From positions 1 through 35,691 of the forward strand of contig CAMEJP010000021.1 of the NCBI GenBank assembly GCA_945920185.1: a stretch of 35,691 nucleotides of DNA. Reading direction: 5' to 3'. The notes beneath the pieces were generated by a model that worked only from the letters and a program-made list of their open reading frames with translations, was not told where the DNA came from and ran no database searches. The DNA comes from an uncultured Eubacterium sp. (GTDB taxonomy: Bacteria; Bacillota; Clostridia; Lachnospirales; Lachnospiraceae). Of this stretch, positions 32,497 through 35,691 are shown piece by piece; position 1 is the stretch's first letter, and every line of letters begins with the position of its first letter. A program made the position numbers and the translations under genes.

Positions 32497-34623
32497 CTAC
32501 ACCTCCTCGTCAAGAGCCTCTAAGTCTTTTTTAGACAACTGCGACTCTGCTATCTGCTTATAGATTTCACAATTTTTCATAAGATAAGCATGTTTTCCCA
32601 TGCCCGCTATCTTTCCGTCATCAAGGACTATAATCTGGTCAGCTCCAAGAATTGTACTTATACGCTGTGCAACTATGATGACAGTACTGTTTTCGGTTTC
32701 TTTTGCGAGTTCTTCTCTGAGAGCTCTGTCGGTCTTAAAATCAAGTGCCGAAAAACTGTCATCAAAAATGTATATCTTAGGCTTTTTGGCTATTGCCCTT
32801 GCTATTGAAAGTCTCTGTTTCTGACCTCCTGATACATTTGTACCGCCCTGGGCTATTCTGCTCTCATATGTATCTTCCTTTTCCTCTACAAAATCCGCTG
32901 ACTGTGCAATTCTTACAGCTTCCTTGACCTCATCAAGGCTTGCCTGCTCGTTTCCAAATCTTATATTTGAAGCTATTGTTCCCGAGAAGAGAACTGCTTT
33001 TTGCGGAACATAGCCTATCATATCTCTCAGTTCTTTCTGGCTTAAATCTCTTACATCCACTCCGTCTATTGTCACTTTTCCGTCAGTGACATCATAGAAC
33101 CTCGGGATAAGATTTATAAGTGTAGATTTACCACAGCCCGTACTTCCTATAAATGCCGTTGTCTGACCCGGTCTTGCCTCAAAGCTTATGTTTTCAAGAA
33201 CATTTTCCTTGGCATTAGGATATGCAAAGGAAACATTGTCAAACTTAACAACGCCTTCGCCGCCAGGATGTTTTACATTTTCCGGGTCATTAATTACAGG
33301 CACGGTATTAAGAACTTCATTTATTCTGCCTGCAGCCACACCCGCACGAGGAAGCATAATTGATATCATGGAAATCATAAGAAATGACATGATAATCTGC
33401 ATTGCATAAGTTATAAATGCCATCATATCTCCAACCTGAAGATTTCCGGCATCAACACCCTTTCCTCCGAACCAGATGATTATTACGGATATTATATTCA
33501 TAATAAACATCATCAAAGGCATCATACATGACATGACCCTGTTAGTAAAGAGCTGTGTATTCATCAGCTCCTTATTTGATTTTGCAAATCTTTCTTCTTC
33601 ATGTTTTTCACGGCTGAAAGCCCTTATGACCGGTATTCCCGTGAGTATCTCTCTTGCTACAAGATTGACCTTATCAACCAGTGTCTGCATTTTGTTAAAC
33701 TTAGGCATAGACGTTAGAAAAAGCACCATGACTACCGTAAGAACCGTTGCAACGCCTACGGCTATAATCCATGTAAGGGATGTATCTGTACCAAGAACCT
33801 TAAGAACGCCTCCGACGCCCATAATAGGTGCATACATAACCATCTTAAGCATCATCACCGTAACCATCTGAACCTGCTGTATATCGTTGGTACTTCTCGT
33901 TATAAGTGAAGCCGTTGAAAATTTATCCATCTCCGTGTTTGAAAATGATATAACCTTCTCAAACACATTCTTTCTCAATTCCCTTCCTACTTTTGCTGCA
34001 GTTCTTGACGAAAGAAGTCCTACCATTACGGCACACGCCATAGCCACCAACGCAATGGCAAGCATGGCAGCACCTGTCTTTAACATATATGCCGTCTGCA
34101 TTTTTGTAACATCAGTTCCAAGTGACTTATATTCCTCTATGACAAACTTGATAGCTGCGTTATCGGCAGAATCCTCTCCCATTGAATTTATTCCCTCAAC
34201 AAGTTTCTTATATATGGCTCGCTTTTGAATACCCGGCATTGACTCAAGACTTTCAATAGTCATAGAGTCTGAATTTTCAATGATATATACTGCTATCATA
34301 GGATTTTTGACAGCCTTCTCAAGTTCACTCTTTTCGCTGTCGGTAATATCATTTAATTTGTACCTGTCGTCTTCTAACGTGTAATACTTTTCAAAAATTT
34401 CCGATTCCGAACTCGTCATAAACACAGATAATTTGTCATATGAAGCTTTTGAAATCTCATCCATAACCACATCTTCTATTCCATAGCTGGCTATTCCCAC
34501 ATCAACTATGTCGGAAGTGTACTGTGGCAAAGATAATTCGCAGTATGCCTGTATGACAAGCAATGCAAAAATTACAATGACAACCTTCCAATGGTTTTTC
34601 AGGTTCTTCACTAAATTTATCAT
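32497..34623 (-). CDS. ABC exporter half-transporter with degenerate ATPase site
   Basis: The 708-residue protein is a multidrug/lipid-type ABC half-transporter. TM1 is at about 14-34, then an extracytoplasmic insertion of about 110 extra residues (about 50-165), TM2 from about 184, and an ATPase domain from about 455. Walker A GSTGCGKST is at 493-501, Q-loop Gln541 and the signature VSGGQ at 597-601. Walker B ends in Asp-Asp (621-622), so the catalytic Glu is Asp, and the H-loop His is Gln653. This is the known degenerate half of heterodimeric exporters (TM287/288, BmrCD, LmrCD type). The stop overlaps the ribosome site of its partner. Substrate unknown. Confidence 0.93.
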   Translation of the reverse strand: MINLVKNLKNHWKVVIVIFALLVIQAYCELSLPQYTSDIVDVGIASYGIEDVVMDEISKASYDKLSVFMTSSESEIFEKYYTLEDDRYKLNDITDSEKSELEKAVKNPMIAVYIIENSDSMTIESLESMPGIQKRAIYKKLVEGINSMGEDSADNAAIKFVIEEYKSLGTDVTKMQTAYMLKTGAAMLAIALVAMACAVMVGLLSSRTAAKVGRELRKNVFEKVISFSNTEMDKFSTASLITRSTNDIQQVQMVTVMMLKMVMYAPIMGVGGVLKVLGTDTSLTWIIAVGVATVLTVVMVLFLTSMPKFNKMQTLVDKVNLVAREILTGIPVIRAFSREKHEEERFAKSNKELMNTQLFTNRVMSCMMPLMMFIMNIISVIIIWFGGKGVDAGNLQVGDMMAFITYAMQIIMSFLMISMISIMLPRAGVAAGRINEVLNTVPVINDPENVKHPGGEGVVKFDNVSFAYPNAKENVLENISFEARPGQTTAFIGSTGCGKSTLINLIPRFYDVTDGKVTIDGVDVRDLSQKELRDMIGYVPQKAVLFSGTIASNIRFGNEQASLDEVKEAVRIAQSADFVEEKEDTYESRIAQGGTNVSGGQKQRLSIARAIAKKPKIYIFDDSFSALDFKTDRALREELAKETENSTVIIVAQRISTILGADQIIVLDDGKIAGMGKHAYLMKNCEIYKQIAESQLSKKDLEALDEEV

Positions 34624-34664
34624 ATCTGCCTCCTATATCTTTCCGATTTTAGCGATTTCCATAT

Positions 34665-34692
34665 ATTATACTATAATCGCCGGGTTTTTCAA
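34665..34692 (-). promoter_or_regulatory. Sigma-A promoter for the ABC transporter genes
   Basis: The minus strand has TTGAAA, a 16-base spacer, and TATAAT. The -10 is perfect and the -35 matches at four positions (TTGA). The predicted start is about 35 bases before ATG 34623, which has AGGAGG. It lies just after the end of the phosphorylase gene, with no clear terminator between them. Confidence 0.7.
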
Positions 34693-34713
34693 TCAGAAAA
34701 ATATTATTTCACA

Positions 34714-35691
34714 CTATTTACACATATCTGATATGATGTCTTTTATGAGAGGTTGTTTTCTTAAAGGTTCATCTGAAAATGTATATACCGTATCGAGTAT
34801 TTCGACTGCTTCTTTAAGGGAGCTTTCAGAATTGGCATATACAAATGCCAGAGTATCATTCGTATTTACCTTATCGCCCACCTTTTTGTTCAGTATCACG
34901 CCGACAGACAAATCTATTTTGCTTTCCTTAGTTGTTCTTCCGCCTCCAAGTACAAGGCTTACGTCGCCCACCTTTTCGGCATCAATATGTGCCAGATATC
35001 CGGAAGCATTTGATTTATACTCACAGACTATGCCGGCTTTGGGAAATCTGTCATAATCATCAATCTCAACGCCGCTTCCGCCCTGAGCTTCAATCCACTC
35101 CCTGAATTTTCTGAGTGCGCTGCCATCCATAATCTTGTTTGCAAGGGCATTATATGCCTGTTCGCGATTATCGTACACGCCCGCACCCATAAGTATCTGC
35201 GCACCAAGTTCAAAACAAAGTTCACGTAAATCCTCAGGTCCTCTTCCCTTCAGTGTTTCTATCGCCTCTATTACTTCAAGGCTGTTTCCTACGGCAAAGC
35301 CCAAGGGTTCGTCCATATCGGATATCACGGCTATTGTCTTTCTTCCTGCTTTGTGTCCTATATCCACCATTGTACGTGCCAGATGTCTTGCATCGTCAAT
35401 ATTTTTCATAAATGCTCCGCTTCCAACCTTGACATCAAGCACTATAACATCCGCTCCGGCGGCAAGCTTCTTGCTCATAATGCTGCTTGCTATAAGCGGT
35501 ATGCAGTCAACGGTTGCCGTAACATCCCGAAGAGCGTATATTTTCTTGTCTGCCGGTGCAAGATTTCCTGTCTGCCCCGCTATGGCTATTTTCTTTTCAT
35601 TCACATTTTTTATAAATGTGTCGCTGCTTATGGAAGTTGAAAATCCCTGAAAACTTTCAAGCTTATCTATCGTACCTCCTGTGTGTCCCAG
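34714..35691 (-). CDS. pdp: Pyrimidine-nucleoside phosphorylase, 5' end cut by window
   Basis: The visible 325 residues open in frame at the window edge (LGHTGGTIDKLESF) and reach a stop at 34714. The usual length is about 430, so about 105 N-terminal residues, including the phosphate-binding KHSTGG-type motif, are missing. Visible landmarks are LIASSIMSKKLAAG, VLDVKVGSGAFMK and the C-terminal VGDKVNTNDTLAF region. The enzyme splits thymidine, uridine and deoxyuridine with phosphate to give bases and (deoxy)ribose-1-phosphate in salvage. pdp is the Gram-positive name; deoA-type thymidine phosphorylase is the close alternative. It has no link to motility. Confidence 0.9.
   Translation of the reverse strand: MGHTGGTIDKLESFQGFSTSISSDTFIKNVNEKKIAIAGQTGNLAPADKKIYALRDVTATVDCIPLIASSIMSKKLAAGADVIVLDVKVGSGAFMKNIDDARHLARTMVDIGHKAGRKTIAVISDMDEPLGFAVGNSLEVIEAIETLKGRGPEDLRELCFELGAQILMGAGVYDNREQAYNALANKIMDGSALRKFREWIEAQGGSGVEIDDYDRFPKAGIVCEYKSNASGYLAHIDAEKVGDVSLVLGGGRTTKESKIDLSVGVILNKKVGDKVNTNDTLAFVYANSESSLKEAVEILDTVYTFSDEPLRKQPLIKDIISDMCK

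Noticed and set aside
1-35691. CRISPR arrays, tRNA/rRNA genes, insertion sequences, phage or defence genes
   Set aside because: No spaced direct repeats, tRNA cloverleaf, rRNA-like sequence, transposase or integrase motif was seen; the window is packed with motility genes plus the ABC and phosphorylase genes.

Overview
The window is almost entirely one long minus-strand motility gene cluster (fla/che operon) of a Gram-positive, low-to-mid GC Clostridia-type bacterium. Gene order, protein sequences and AT-leaning codon use best fit a motile Lachnospiraceae (Roseburia / Agathobacter / Butyrivibrio-like). This taxonomic guess is inference from family resemblance, not a database match. Nearly every supported gene reads right to left, so the biological start of the operon is near 30.4 kb and its end runs off the left edge.

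Right edge (35691-34714): the 3' three quarters of a pyrimidine-nucleoside phosphorylase gene, cut by the window. Next (34692-30641) is a promoter and a two-gene heterodimeric ABC exporter. Its first half-transporter is intact but has a degenerate ATPase site. Its second is interrupted by a frameshift just before the ABC signature motif. A strong rho-independent terminator overlaps the stop codon of the second gene and separates this unit from the flagellar operon.

Flagellar operon (30609 to 1): a sigma-A-type promoter, a structured leader of about 200 nt, then flgB-flgC-fliE-fliF-fliG-fliH-fliI-fliJ-motE-like-fliK-flgD-flagellar operon protein-flgE-flbD-motA-motB-fliL-fliM-fliY-cheY-fliO-fliP-fliQ-fliR-flhB-flhA-flhF-flhG-PilZ-cheA-cheW-cheC-cheD-small membrane protein-sigD-fapA (partial). 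This is the Bacillus subtilis fla/che order with four differences. motAB is inserted after flbD. A small operon protein sits between flgD and flgE. A PilZ (c-di-GMP receptor) gene stands where B. subtilis has cheB. A small two-helix membrane protein precedes sigD.

Together the genes encode the rod base, MS ring and switch, the export apparatus and ATPase, hook and hook-cap/length control, the stator, the placement GTPases FlhF/FlhG, and a chemotaxis core with the CheC/CheD/FliY adaptation and dephosphorylation system. They also encode the sigma factor that would switch on late flagellar genes elsewhere. Most junctions are a few bases or overlapping, which implies translational coupling. No gene-free stretch exceeds 300 bases; the largest, 30389-30658, is the operon promoter and leader.

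The most interesting non-coding signals are the leader RNA, which has a long-range stem against the flgB ribosome site and a cluster of CsrA-like GGA motifs, and two strong hairpins that bracket flgE. No mobile element, tRNA, rRNA or CRISPR array was seen.
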